This document shows positions 8,512-16,852 of a stretch of DNA of 48,107 nt, in pieces (the stretch's first letter is position 1; every line of letters starts with the position of its first letter). Below the pieces are notes generated by a model, which made no database searches, was not told the DNA's origin, and saw only the letters and a program-made list of their open reading frames with translations. The translations under genes and the position numbers were made by a program. Origin of the DNA: Ilumatobacteraceae bacterium (GTDB lineage Bacteria; Actinomycetota; Acidimicrobiia; Acidimicrobiales; Ilumatobacteraceae); contig JANRCO010000084.1 of the NCBI GenBank assembly GCA_030726975.1, forward strand, positions 1 to 48,107, in the 5' to 3' direction.

Positions 8512-9285
8512 GTGCCAAACCAAAGCCTGACGGGTAAATCTGCCCTCGTTACTGGTGCAACCTCGGGGATAGGCGAAGCAACTGCATATGCATTGGCCGA
8601 TGCCGGAGCTCAAGTACTTGTTGTAGGTCGCCGACGTGACCTTGGTGAACAGGTGGTGAGCAATATACAAAAGACCGGAGGCTCTGCATCTTTTTATGCA
8701 GCCGACATGCACTCTGTTCACGACATCAACTCGATGGTTGAAACTGCAGTTTCTCGTTTCGGTAAGCTCGACATTGCTTTTAACAACGCTGGCATTTTTG
8801 ACCGAATGAACGACTTTCACACATACAGCGATGACTCATGGGACGACATGCTCGCTGTCAACCTCACCGGTGTTTTTCGCTGTATGCGCGCTGAAATTGC
8901 TGCAATGCTCACATCTGGTGGCGGGGTCATCATCAATAACGCATCAACAGTGAGCCACCGCGGAAGCCACCGTGCAGGCCCGGCCTACGTTGCTGCCAAA
9001 CACGGGGTCTTGGGCCTCACAAAGCAAGCAGCAATTCAATACGTGCAGCACAACATTCGCGTCAATGCTGTGTCGCCTGGCCCCACCGAAACACCCGTTG
9101 CTGCACCTCTTGTTTCGCAAGGCCCCGCAGCCGTTGCAGCCGCCCTCTCGCAACTCAACCCAACGGGGAAATTCATTAGCCCCAGCGCAATCGCCCAAGC
9201 TGTTGTGTACCTTGCTTCCGACGCCGCTTCTATGGTGAATGGTTCTGAAATTGTGCTCGATGGAGGGCAACTCGCGCTCCTCTGA
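8512..9285 (+). CDS. short-chain dehydrogenase/reductase
   Basis: Classical SDR of 257 residues, beginning with GTG four bases after the previous gene. TGATSGIG at 14-21 is the cofactor loop; FNNAG at 90-94; catalytic Ser145, Tyr159 and Lys163 (AYVAAKHG). The C-terminal VNGSEIVLDGG is the common SDR dimer-interface ending. It shares an operon with the NTF2-like protein and probably with the Rieske oxygenase 63 bases on. A role as dihydrodiol or hydroxysteroid dehydrogenase acting after an oxygenase is plausible from context but not shown. Confidence 0.92.
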   Translation: MPNQSLTGKSALVTGATSGIGEATAYALADAGAQVLVVGRRRDLGEQVVSNIQKTGGSASFYAADMHSVHDINSMVETAVSRFGKLDIAFNNAGIFDRMNDFHTYSDDSWDDMLAVNLTGVFRCMRAEIAAMLTSGGGVIINNASTVSHRGSHRAGPAYVAAKHGVLGLTKQAAIQYVQHNIRVNAVSPGPTETPVAAPLVSQGPAAVAAALSQLNPTGKFISPSAIAQAVVYLASDAASMVNGSEIVLDGGQLALL

Positions 9286-9337
9286 CCATTTCCCTTCCCA
9301 TGAATTCAGCGTACGATGTGGGTAGCAACTACTTGCC

Positions 9338-9343
9338 GAGGAG
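9338..9343 (+). promoter_or_regulatory. ribosome-binding site deciding the oxygenase start
   Basis: GAGGAG lies five bases before the ATG at 9349, which makes that codon the start rather than the in-frame ATG at 9316, whose extra eleven residues do not look like oxygenase sequence. Confidence 0.75.
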
Positions 9344-9348
9344 ACACA

Positions 9349-10689
9349 ATGGCTGAAGTGAAGGCAACACCAACAATTGTGCACGCAGCAGCGCCTGTTG
9401 AGCCACTCCCCATCACCCCGGAGCGCTACCTCTCACCTACATACATGCAGCGCGAAGCCGACAACTTGTGGCCTCGCATGTGGCTCTTTGCATGTTTAGA
9501 AAGAGACGTTGCAAACGTTGGCGACTTCTCTGTTTTCAACCTTGGTCGTGAGTCCATCATCATCTCGCGCACACAGGAAGGCAACATTGCCGCTTTCTAC
9601 AACGCATGCCAACATCGCGGTGCAAAAGTAGCCACCGAAGATCGTGGTTGTGTCGCAAAATTTGTTTGCCCGTACCACGGCTGGTCGTATCGTCTCGATG
9701 GAAAACTTGTTGTTGTACCCGACAACAACCGCTTCTGTGGCGGAGTCGACCGCAACGAACGCTCCATGCAACAAGTTCAAGTCGACACCTTTGCCGGACT
9801 TGTTTGGATCTGCATGGACAACAACGCAGCACCACTGCGCGAGTACCTTGGCATGGTGGGCGACCGTATCGCACCGTTTCACATGGAAAACATGACTCTT
9901 GTTGGCGACCAAACAGTGCGACTCGACTGCAACTGGAAAGCTGTCTACGACAACTTTGGCGAACTGTACCACGTAGAGCACATACACCCGCAACACGCCA
10001 TGTTGTTCGATTGCCCAACTGCGCAAGTTGAACTTTTTGAAAACGGCCACACGGGCGTGAACATCATTGGCCACACCGTGAACTCGCGCTTGCCTATTCC
10101 TGAAGAGCCAAACTTCTATCAAAAGGTTCAACTTGAAAAATACGGCGTTGACCCTGCGCTATACAACGGGCGCAACCTCGATATTCGTCTCGATATTCAA
10201 AAGATTCGCCGACAAAAAGGCCCAGAACTCGGCTTCGACTACAGCGAGCTCTCCGACGAGCGCTTGTCTGATATTGAGCAGTACAACTTGTTCCCCAACA
10301 TGATGATTACTGCCCAACCCGAATCGGCGTTGGTGATGCGGGCCCGTCCACACCCCACCGACCCCAATAAATGCTTCTGGGATAAGTACACCTTCAAACT
10401 GGTGCCGAACCCTGAAGTTGCTGCTCGTGCAGGTGTTGAATTTCGCCCGTCGAACCCGAAAGATCTTTTGCCCATTCCACGCCCTACGCACGACGAGTTT
10501 GAACAAGACGACGTCATTGCTGGCCGCAAAACAATGGACATTACGGTCGACCAAGACGTGCATCTCATTCGTGACATTCAAGCGGGTATGCACTCACGCG
10601 GGTTCACAAGCCAAATCCTTAGTGAAGAAGAAGCACGTATTCAGCACTATCACGATTGGCTCGACTACTTCATGGGCGAACGGTCGTAA
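9349..10689 (+). CDS. Rieske non-haem iron oxygenase, alpha subunit
   Basis: Terminal oxygenase subunit, 446 residues from the ATG at 9349. Rieske ligands are Cys87-x-His89 and Cys107-x-x-His110 (CPYHGWSY); the catalytic iron is bound by the two His of GELYHVEHIHPQH and an acidic residue near the C-terminus. It resembles single-component-type alpha subunits with an SRPBCC catalytic domain. There is no electron-transfer gene nearby. The stop codon overlaps the start of the VOC protein (TAATG), so translation is probably coupled, and the VOC enzyme may act on the oxygenase product. It differs clearly from the alpha subunits at 4028 and 27351. Confidence 0.93.
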   Translation: MAEVKATPTIVHAAAPVEPLPITPERYLSPTYMQREADNLWPRMWLFACLERDVANVGDFSVFNLGRESIIISRTQEGNIAAFYNACQHRGAKVATEDRGCVAKFVCPYHGWSYRLDGKLVVVPDNNRFCGGVDRNERSMQQVQVDTFAGLVWICMDNNAAPLREYLGMVGDRIAPFHMENMTLVGDQTVRLDCNWKAVYDNFGELYHVEHIHPQHAMLFDCPTAQVELFENGHTGVNIIGHTVNSRLPIPEEPNFYQKVQLEKYGVDPALYNGRNLDIRLDIQKIRRQKGPELGFDYSELSDERLSDIEQYNLFPNMMITAQPESALVMRARPHPTDPNKCFWDKYTFKLVPNPEVAARAGVEFRPSNPKDLLPIPRPTHDEFEQDDVIAGRKTMDITVDQDVHLIRDIQAGMHSRGFTSQILSEEEARIQHYHDWLDYFMGERS

Positions 10690-11210
10690 TGACTACTGCA
10701 CCAACATGGCTTGGCCCTATTCGCCAAACAGCCTTTGTTGTTCCCGATATTGAAAAAGCAGCTCGTGAGTGGGCCCACACGCAAGGTGTTGGCCCGTGGT
10801 TTTTATATCACGTTGAAGTAGAAAATACTTTGTATCGCGGTGAAAGGGTAACGATGCGCGCCCGTATGGGCCTTGCCCACACTGGTGGTCAGCAAATTGA
10901 ACTCATCCAGCCCGATCTATCTTTGCCTTCCATTTACCGCGAGTTTCTTGAGGCAGGTGGCACTGGCGTGCACCACGTGTGTTACTGGGCAAACATCGAG
11001 CGCTCGCGTCAACATTTTGCTGATCTTGGCGCTGAGGTGGTTCAACACGGGACCACCGCAACAGGAAATGAATTTCTGTACCTCAGCGGCAGCTGCGGGC
11101 TCCCCTATTTGGAATTTGTCGACCCCAATGAGTCGATGGCTGCTTTCTTTGCGAAAATTGCCGAAGCAGCAGCACACTGGGATGGCGTAGAGGCCATCGC
11201 CGCTTATTAG
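10689..11210 (+). CDS. VOC family (glyoxalase-fold) protein
   Basis: 173-residue protein of the vicinal-oxygen-chelate superfamily, with two beta-alpha-beta-beta-beta modules. TAFVVPDIEKAAREW opens the first; GVHHVCYWANIERSRQHF opens the second; LPYLEFVD near the end carries the C-terminal metal-ligand Glu. This pattern is nearest to the methylmalonyl-CoA epimerase/glyoxalase_4 group. The ATG overlaps the oxygenase stop by one base. In this context an isomerase, epimerase or ring-opening role is possible. A longer reading from 10656 would overlap the oxygenase and is not preferred. Confidence 0.85.
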   Translation: MTTAPTWLGPIRQTAFVVPDIEKAAREWAHTQGVGPWFLYHVEVENTLYRGERVTMRARMGLAHTGGQQIELIQPDLSLPSIYREFLEAGGTGVHHVCYWANIERSRQHFADLGAEVVQHGTTATGNEFLYLSGSCGLPYLEFVDPNESMAAFFAKIAEAAAHWDGVEAIAAY

Positions 11211-11220
11211 TTTCAGCTCT

Positions 11221-11703
11221 TTACGACGCTGCTTTTTGCAAGATCTCGAGCACCTGCTGTGCACGCCCGGCATGAATGGTTTCTTCGCGACCGTTTAAAC
11301 GCAAAAGCCGTTCTACTTCTTCATCGGGCTCATGATCGGCCCAGTTTTGGTATCCGGCATCGCCGTAGATTTCACCTTGCACAATTCCAGCAAAGAGGTC
11401 GGCGGTCACAACATCGGGAAGAGGAATAGACAACACTTCTTCTTCGGCCGCTGTTGCTTCCCATTCACTACCTAATTTTAGTGAAATGGCTCGAGCTAAA
11501 CGTCGTGCATGGCCGCGCTCTTCAACAGCATTCTTACGAAGCAGTTCAGCAGCTTCTGGATTATTCACTCGCTCAGCGAGCAAGTTGTAAAAAACTTCAC
11601 CACTCACTTCAAGTTGATACACCACTTTCATGGCAGCAATATCGAGATATTCTTTGCCTGCAAGTGATGCGCTAGCGGTGTAAAAGTTCACTTCTGTTGT
11701 CAT
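11221..11703 (-). CDS. ferritin-like (rubrerythrin-type) diiron protein
   Basis: 160-residue four-helix-bundle protein with the diiron ligand pattern of the ferritin-like superfamily: a Glu in YQLEVSGEVFYNLL, ExxH in AVEERGHARR, another Glu in VQGEIYGDAGY, and ExxH in REETIHAGRA. It lacks the C-terminal rubredoxin-like Cys4 domain of true rubrerythrin, so it is an isolated bundle domain. Likely roles are iron or peroxide handling, or hydroxylation. It ends ten bases from the convergent VOC gene and is separated from the cold-shock gene upstream by a terminator hairpin. Confidence 0.8.
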   Translation of the reverse strand: MTTEVNFYTASASLAGKEYLDIAAMKVVYQLEVSGEVFYNLLAERVNNPEAAELLRKNAVEERGHARRLARAISLKLGSEWEATAAEEEVLSIPLPDVVTADLFAGIVQGEIYGDAGYQNWADHEPDEEVERLLRLNGREETIHAGRAQQVLEILQKAAS

Positions 11704-11745
11704 TCCAACATCTTAGAGAAAAACATGTGCCCAGATACACAAAGA

Positions 11746-11769
11746 CCCGGGTCTCTACAGAGATCCGGG
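11746..11769 (-). terminator. hairpin downstream of the cold-shock gene
   Basis: CCCGGGTCTC and GAGATCCGGG pair over ten positions (one G-T) around the loop TACA. It lies 51 bases past the cold-shock stop codon and before the ferritin-like gene. The T-run on the minus strand (TCTTTGTG) is weak, so termination may be partial. Confidence 0.6.
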
Positions 11770-11819
11770 CTCAGTGCTTGACCAATGCGCAGGGCACTAG
11801 TCGATATGGAAAGCGAACG

Positions 11820-12020
11820 TCAGAGTGGACGGACGTTGTGTGCTTCGACACCCTTTTGGCCTTGGCCAAGTTCGAAATCGACCTGCTGGCCGGTTACGAG
11901 TGAGCGACGGCCTGTGCCTTCGATGTTGGAGAAGTGCACGAATACATCGTCTCCGTCTTCACGGGAGATGAAACCAAATCCCTTTTCGTCATTAAAAAAT
12001 TTCACGGTACCTGTTGGCAT
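11820..12020 (-). CDS. cspA: cold-shock protein (CspA family)
   Basis: Single cold-shock (OB-fold) domain of 66 residues that binds single-stranded RNA and DNA and melts RNA structure. RNP1 is KGFGFISR (about residues 13-20) and RNP2 is DVFVHFSNI (about 25-33); the N-terminus [17 protein letters not shown] and the C-terminal [13 protein letters not shown] are typical of actinobacterial Csp proteins. Several paralogues are usual in such genomes, so the letter is a family name, not an orthologue claim. The long upstream stretch (12021-12237) probably includes its leader. Confidence 0.95.
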   Translation of the reverse strand: MPTGTVKFFNDEKGFGFISREDGDDVFVHFSNIEGTGRRSLVTGQQVDFELGQGQKGVEAHNVRPL

Positions 12021-12237
12021 AACTTCTCTATTTCCTTATCGCTGTGATGTGGGCTACCTGCGGCACCCCACCTGTTGTAACGAGACAAGGGTATGAGCAG
12101 AAATCGCTTCTTGCTCCTTTTTCCTCACTTCTCAAGAAATATTCACAAAACTTTCAGCACTTCATTTTGCGACTCGTCGGGCGCTGAATTCCGTACCCCA
12201 TAAGCATTTCACGTGGGCTGGCGTGCGCTCACTGTGG
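12021..12237. other. 217-base gap: cold-shock leader, nothing else recognised
   Basis: This separates the end of the ole operon from the cold-shock gene; both genes are on the minus strand. Cold-shock genes usually carry a long structured 5' leader, so part of this is probably transcribed. The stretch near 12128-12150 is A/T-rich and could hold the promoter, but I see no convincing -35/-10 pair or hairpin. Confidence 0.4.
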
Positions 12238-13233
12238 TCATGGTTTTGGTTGTTTCAAAAACCACTCGTGTAATTCTAAGAATCCTTCGTCGAGAGTCAC
12301 CGCAGGTGACCATTTGAGGTCTTCCAGGGCAGGCCGCGGATCGAACCAGTGTGCGGTGCCCAGCTGTTCAGCCACAAACCTAGTGAGCGGTGGTTCACCT
12401 TTTCCTATACGTGGCCAAATGCGCTCTATGAGTGAACCCACGGCGAGTGCGACAGGCAAAGGCACTTTCTTTGGGTGAAAGGGAACGCCTGCTGCATCGC
12501 AAATTTTTTGCATCAACTCCCGCACCGTGCGCGGTTCACCATTCGCAATGACGTACGCCTTACCCGCACATGGTGCACCTACTTGCACAGCATCGACGGC
12601 AGCAACCAATGCACTCACTGCATTTGAGATGTACGTAGAATCGATGAGTGCATCGCCGCTCCCCACCATTGCTAACCGATTCGCTTCTGCGCGTTGCACG
12701 ATGCGACCAACAAGTTGTGTATCGCCAGGACCCCACACCAAGTGCGGACGAATAGCTACGACGGCACATGAATTGTTGTTCGCATTTAGAGCTTCAATTT
12801 CTGCAATTGCTTTGCTCTCGGCATAAAAAGCGCGCTTGTGCCCGGTGACTGCAGGAGTTGCAACTGCGCCGACAAGCGAATGCCCTACATGTGCAACAGA
12901 GGGAGTAGACACATGCACGATGCGAGTAACACCAAGGTTGCGAGCCGCCGACAAAATACTTTGTGTGCCAACAACATTGGTGTTGTAAAACTCGTTCCAA
13001 GTTCCCAAAATGCCAACACGCGCTGCTCCATGCACCACCACATCGCAACCAGTCATTGCTTTTGTTACCGCGTCGAGGCGAGAGATATCGCCTAACTCTT
13101 GATGCACACGCACTTCCGATGGAAAATGTGCTGCGCGACGCTGCATGCACACCACTTCATCGCCTCTAGCTACTAATGCGATGGCAACTTCCCGCATGAA
13201 CAAGCTGCCGGCACCAGTTACTAAAACTTTCAC
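12238..13233 (-). CDS. oleD: OleD-like NAD(P)-dependent 2-alkyl-3-ketoacid reductase
   Basis: Extended SDR (3-beta-HSD/NSDHL family) of 331 residues. In olefin biosynthesis OleD reduces the 2-alkyl-3-ketoacid made by OleA to the beta-hydroxy acid. GTG at 13231-13233 is the start (MKVLVTGAGSLFMREVAIAL): it overlaps the oleBC stop as GTGA and puts the Rossmann motif TGAGSLFM at residues 6-13, where the family has it. Catalytic Tyr and Lys lie in FYAESKAIAE near 147-156, with STPS before. A reading from further upstream would sit inside oleBC and is rejected. The call rests on the preceding oleBC and oleA, since NSDHL-like proteins alone are not specific. Confidence 0.85.
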   Translation of the reverse strand: MKVLVTGAGSLFMREVAIALVARGDEVVCMQRRAAHFPSEVRVHQELGDISRLDAVTKAMTGCDVVVHGAARVGILGTWNEFYNTNVVGTQSILSAARNLGVTRIVHVSTPSVAHVGHSLVGAVATPAVTGHKRAFYAESKAIAEIEALNANNNSCAVVAIRPHLVWGPGDTQLVGRIVQRAEANRLAMVGSGDALIDSTYISNAVSALVAAVDAVQVGAPCAGKAYVIANGEPRTVRELMQKICDAAGVPFHPKKVPLPVALAVGSLIERIWPRIGKGEPPLTRFVAEQLGTAHWFDPRPALEDLKWSPAVTLDEGFLELHEWFLKQPKP

Positions 13234-15731
13234 TTTCTCGCACCCGACAAGAGAAGACTCATTTTCTTTGCCAATGCCGTGCGATCGATTTTTGCATTGT
13301 GGCGAATATCGACGGGCAACTCTTTCACAACCCACACTGCAGCAACTTTTTGAGGAGCAACAGCTAAACGCACTTTCGCCGTGAGTGCGGGGCTGGCTTC
13401 ACCCTCATTGCCGTTGGTGGTTTCCACCACCACAACAACTTGCGCAACACCATGTGGCCCGACACCCACCACTGCTGCTCGCAGAACTTCAGACACTTCT
13501 TCTGCCGCAATTTCCAGTGGCACAGGAGTAATAGCGCCCTCCACTGCATGAATCACATGCACGACGCGTCCTTCTACCCATATATTGCCCGCGGTATCGA
13601 GATGCCCCACATCTCCGGTGCGGTGCCACGTGCGCGCTGCACCTAGGCGGGCCGGACGAGCAGCTAATTGTGTGTGCCACAAACGGTCATATCCATCTGA
13701 CATCCAAGGTGCCGAAGCCAGAATCTCACCGGTAACACCGGCAGGAAGTGGCGCGACTTCGTGGCCGGCGCCAGGTGTTGCAACAACAACATCGCAACCA
13801 TTGACAGCTCTGCCCACGCAGACTCCGCCGCTTCCGTGTTGGTCTGAACCAATGTCTTCACGTACTGCCAATGAGATATCGGCAAGCGGGAGAAGTTCCG
13901 TCATGCCATATGGCGTGTGCAGTTCTGCCTGCGGGCATACAGCTTTCATTGCTCGCAGTGTTTCTATGGGCACTGGCGCTCCGGCAGACATCACGAGTCG
14001 TACCTTGCTCAGTGCATTTGTGTTGACCGCAGGTGCGGTGGCCAGCACATTGGCAAGTGCTGCTGGAGAAGCAAACACCATGGTGGCTTGAATACTTTCG
14101 CATGCTTCGTTTAATGCTTGGGCAGTAAGTGTGCGTGGAGCTGTGACATCCATATTGGCAAGACCAGTGCAAATACCAAGCGCTGGCCCATATAAAGCGA
14201 ACGGCGCGAACGCGGCGACAAAGCGGTCGGTTTGTGTAATGCCATACAATTCTTGCAATGCATCGCGCTGTGCACATAGTTGTTGATGCGTGTAGCGCAC
14301 ACCTTTTGCGGGGCCAGTTGCTCCCGAAGTGAACAGCAGGGCTGCAAGATCTTGTGGCTGTGGTTGGGGTGTATACAACTCAGCAAGAGATTCCAGTTTT
14401 TTCGCACCTTGCAATTCGCCAAGCGCAATGAACGTTGAATGAGGAGCGCACCTCAGTGCACGTGCAGCCAGCAACGCTTTTTGCGGCCCCACCACATGTT
14501 GCACACGAGCTGAACGAACTGCATTTCCTAACCCACGCAGACCCAAACCACGATCGGCAATGACGGTAATTGCACCAATTCTCCAGGCCGCGTACACCAC
14601 TGCAATGAGGTCGACGCTTGGTGGAACAAGCACAGCAATGCGGTGGCCACGCTGTACTCCTTGGCGATGCAATTCCTGGGCATATGTTGCAACCCGAGCA
14701 GAAAATTCGCCAAACGTGACGCCCTCTTGAGCAGTTGCGTCGTGCACTGCAAGCTCATGTGCGCGATCGGCTTGTTCTAACCGACCCCACAGTGGTTCAG
14801 GTTCCCCCAGCGAGAGCGCGGGTAACTTCTGCATCGATGTGTCTTGCATTGCATCTTCCACAAATGGAGCGATTGATGTTTCCAATACCGCTAAATGGCC
14901 AGCTTGGGCCACGCGGTGGAGTGCAACATTGCGGAATCTATGCAATAGATCATCGGCAAAATCGTCGTTAAAGACAGGATCTTTGGCTCCCCAAACAAGC
15001 CGCACGGGAATATTGAGTTGCGGCAATTGCTCGGCAATTCTGCCGAGCACGCTGTGATTGTGGTGCTGCGCGTTGAACGGAACTTCCGCAACGAAACCAG
15101 CTACACCCTGTCGTGCATGTGCATTTTTATACGGCGCACCAAGCGCCTTACGTTGTACCTTGCTCAGCGAATGTCCGGGAAGAAGCGGAGTTCCTTTGAC
15201 AAAAAGTGGCGTACGTTGCGTAATGAATTGATGGAGGCCACTTGCAGCAGAAATTTTAATGAGTAACGGCGCACGACGCTCTTTGGGAATGGCAATTCCG
15301 GTATTCGACAGCACCAACCCGGCCACGCTATTGGGATGCGCAACTGCGTAACCCATGGCCAGCGCACCTCCCCAATCTTGGGCCACTATCCAAACAGGTT
15401 CTGAAATGTTGAGTGCGCGTAAAAGGTCTTCAATGTCTTTCACTCGTGTTTCATAAGTGCGAGGACCCGTATTTTGCGAATACCCCATGGCCAAATGGTC
15501 GGGAGCAATGAGGCGAACGTCGCTCTTGAGTTCATGAAACAAACGCGACCACAGAAACGACCAAGTGGGGTTGCCGTGCAAACACAAAACGACTGGGGCA
15601 TTGTCGCTAGTGCCAGGGCGCTGCAAAACATGCCACGAATACGTTGCTCCGTCGTGACTCGGAACCTCTACAACACTCGACCACTCGGGTGGCACGCCAA
15701 ACTCTTCAAGCTCACGCCGAGATGGTGGCAT
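13230..15731 (-). CDS. oleBC: OleBC fusion: alpha/beta hydrolase plus AMP-dependent beta-lactone synthetase
   Basis: Two-domain protein of 833 residues. OleC adenylates a 2-alkyl-3-hydroxy acid and closes it to a beta-lactone; OleB decarboxylates the lactone to a cis-olefin. Residues 1 to about 290 are the OleB part, a haloalkane-dehalogenase-like hydrolase: HGNPTW at 52-57, nucleophile Asp119 (VAQDWGG), acid in WGAKDPVF, His in AGHLAVLE. The rest is a luciferase-type AMP ligase: P-loop FTSGATGPAKGV, YGMTE, TGDVG and the C-terminal NAKIDR with its Lys. ATG at 15729-15731 is preferred because GGAG lies six bases before it; a TTG at 15743 is an alternative. Fused oleBC is known from some actinobacteria such as Micrococcus. 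Confidence 0.9.
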   Translation of the reverse strand: MPPSRRELEEFGVPPEWSSVVEVPSHDGATYSWHVLQRPGTSDNAPVVLCLHGNPTWSFLWSRLFHELKSDVRLIAPDHLAMGYSQNTGPRTYETRVKDIEDLLRALNISEPVWIVAQDWGGALAMGYAVAHPNSVAGLVLSNTGIAIPKERRAPLLIKISAASGLHQFITQRTPLFVKGTPLLPGHSLSKVQRKALGAPYKNAHARQGVAGFVAEVPFNAQHHNHSVLGRIAEQLPQLNIPVRLVWGAKDPVFNDDFADDLLHRFRNVALHRVAQAGHLAVLETSIAPFVEDAMQDTSMQKLPALSLGEPEPLWGRLEQADRAHELAVHDATAQEGVTFGEFSARVATYAQELHRQGVQRGHRIAVLVPPSVDLIAVVYAAWRIGAITVIADRGLGLRGLGNAVRSARVQHVVGPQKALLAARALRCAPHSTFIALGELQGAKKLESLAELYTPQPQPQDLAALLFTSGATGPAKGVRYTHQQLCAQRDALQELYGITQTDRFVAAFAPFALYGPALGICTGLANMDVTAPRTLTAQALNEACESIQATMVFASPAALANVLATAPAVNTNALSKVRLVMSAGAPVPIETLRAMKAVCPQAELHTPYGMTELLPLADISLAVREDIGSDQHGSGGVCVGRAVNGCDVVVATPGAGHEVAPLPAGVTGEILASAPWMSDGYDRLWHTQLAARPARLGAARTWHRTGDVGHLDTAGNIWVEGRVVHVIHAVEGAITPVPLEIAAEEVSEVLRAAVVGVGPHGVAQVVVVVETTNGNEGEASPALTAKVRLAVAPQKVAAVWVVKELPVDIRHNAKIDRTALAKKMSLLLSGARK

Positions 15732-15737
15732 GCATTT

Positions 15738-15741
15738 CTCC
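15738..15741 (-). promoter_or_regulatory. ribosome-binding site of oleBC
   Basis: GGAG on the minus strand lies six bases before the ATG at 15729-15731 and overlaps the alternative TTG codon, which favours the ATG as start. Confidence 0.6.
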
Positions 15742-15747
15742 AAGGTG

Positions 15748-16773
15748 CTACCAAAGAATTTCAGTGAGGCTGGTGTTCAGACCCGAGCCAATGCCCATAC
15801 ACAACACGCGCTGGCCAGGCTGAATATCGTCTTGCACTTTTGCCAAGGTAATGGGAATAGCTGCCGGGCCAACATTTCCGTATTGCGGAAAGGTCAGCGG
15901 CACTTTTGCTGGGTTAATGCCAAGACGGTCGCACAACATTGTGGTGTGCACTTTGCTCACCTGATGCACGATGTACCAATCGAGTCCTAGCGACCAATTG
16001 AAATCGTCGGCAGCGTCGGCCCAAGCATCGGCAGCAAGGTCGAGACCTGCAACGAGCAATCCGTGGGTATCGGTGGTCATGCGGTCGAGGCTTCCTACGC
16101 ATAAAGAATTGTGTTGAGTAGCAGCGCGAGTTACTCCACCAACAAACTTATGTACTTCTTGGTGCCTGTCGCTACGCGCCATCACCATTGCTGCAGCACC
16201 CGAACCAAGTGTGAGCGAAGCAAACTCTGCAAAAACATCACCCGCTGTTGACTCTGGACTACGCAACCGATTGAGAGTGGCCTCTTGGGTATAGCGGCTA
16301 CCTTCGCCGTCGACAATTAAAGCATATTTCACCGTTCCCGCGTCGAGCATGGTGCCGGCAACGTGCATTGCGTTTACAAACCCTAGGCAAGCATTACCAA
16401 TATCGAAATTCAAACAAGCTGATGACAAACCCAGTTGGTGGTGTACCGAACATGCAATGGATGGCTCAAGATGCTCTTTGCATACAGAAGTAGAAATGAG
16501 CACACCAATTTCACTCGGGTCAATACCGGCTCGCTCAATAGCTGCATTCCCCGCCATGGCAGCAGCATCGGCAAAAGAAATATCGGTATTCCACCAACGA
16601 CGTTCTTCGATTCCGGCTAAACCAGCAAGTAGTCCGGCTCGGAGCCCATTGCGTTGATACGTGTCGGCAAGTTGCTCGTCAATCCACTCGGAGGTCACAA
16701 CATGGGGGGCTTCAACGGCCGCAATGCTCAGCACTCCACTGTGTTGGTGTCGGAACACCGAATTTCCGCTCAT
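15748..16773 (-). CDS. oleA: OleA-like thiolase-superfamily condensing enzyme
   Basis: Condenses two fatty acyl-CoAs head to head in a non-decarboxylative Claisen reaction, giving a 2-alkyl-3-keto acid. 341 residues, related to ketoacyl-ACP synthase III. The acyl-bound Cys is Cys129 in GNACLGF; Glu103 in HLEPSIA matches the Glu that acts as base in OleA and is not a FabH feature; His is in YIVHQVSK and Asn in QYGNVGPA. It is the first gene of oleA-oleBC-oleD, 16 bases ahead of oleBC. FabH is the alternative, but the Glu, the absence of other fatty-acid-synthase genes and the neighbours favour OleA. Confidence 0.9.
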   Translation of the reverse strand: MSGNSVFRHQHSGVLSIAAVEAPHVVTSEWIDEQLADTYQRNGLRAGLLAGLAGIEERRWWNTDISFADAAAMAGNAAIERAGIDPSEIGVLISTSVCKEHLEPSIACSVHHQLGLSSACLNFDIGNACLGFVNAMHVAGTMLDAGTVKYALIVDGEGSRYTQEATLNRLRSPESTAGDVFAEFASLTLGSGAAAMVMARSDRHQEVHKFVGGVTRAATQHNSLCVGSLDRMTTDTHGLLVAGLDLAADAWADAADDFNWSLGLDWYIVHQVSKVHTTMLCDRLGINPAKVPLTFPQYGNVGPAAIPITLAKVQDDIQPGQRVLCMGIGSGLNTSLTEILW

Positions 16774-16852
16774 TTCCAGCCTTCCGCTTTCGTAAACGAC
16801 AGGCTAGTGAAAGTTTCCCAATAAGCCTTGACCACGCGGCCAACAAATTGCC

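Noticed and set aside
15748-16773. Reading the condensing enzyme as FabH
   Set aside because: The Glu in HLEPSIA and the adjacent oleBC and oleD genes point to OleA; no other fatty-acid-synthase gene is close.
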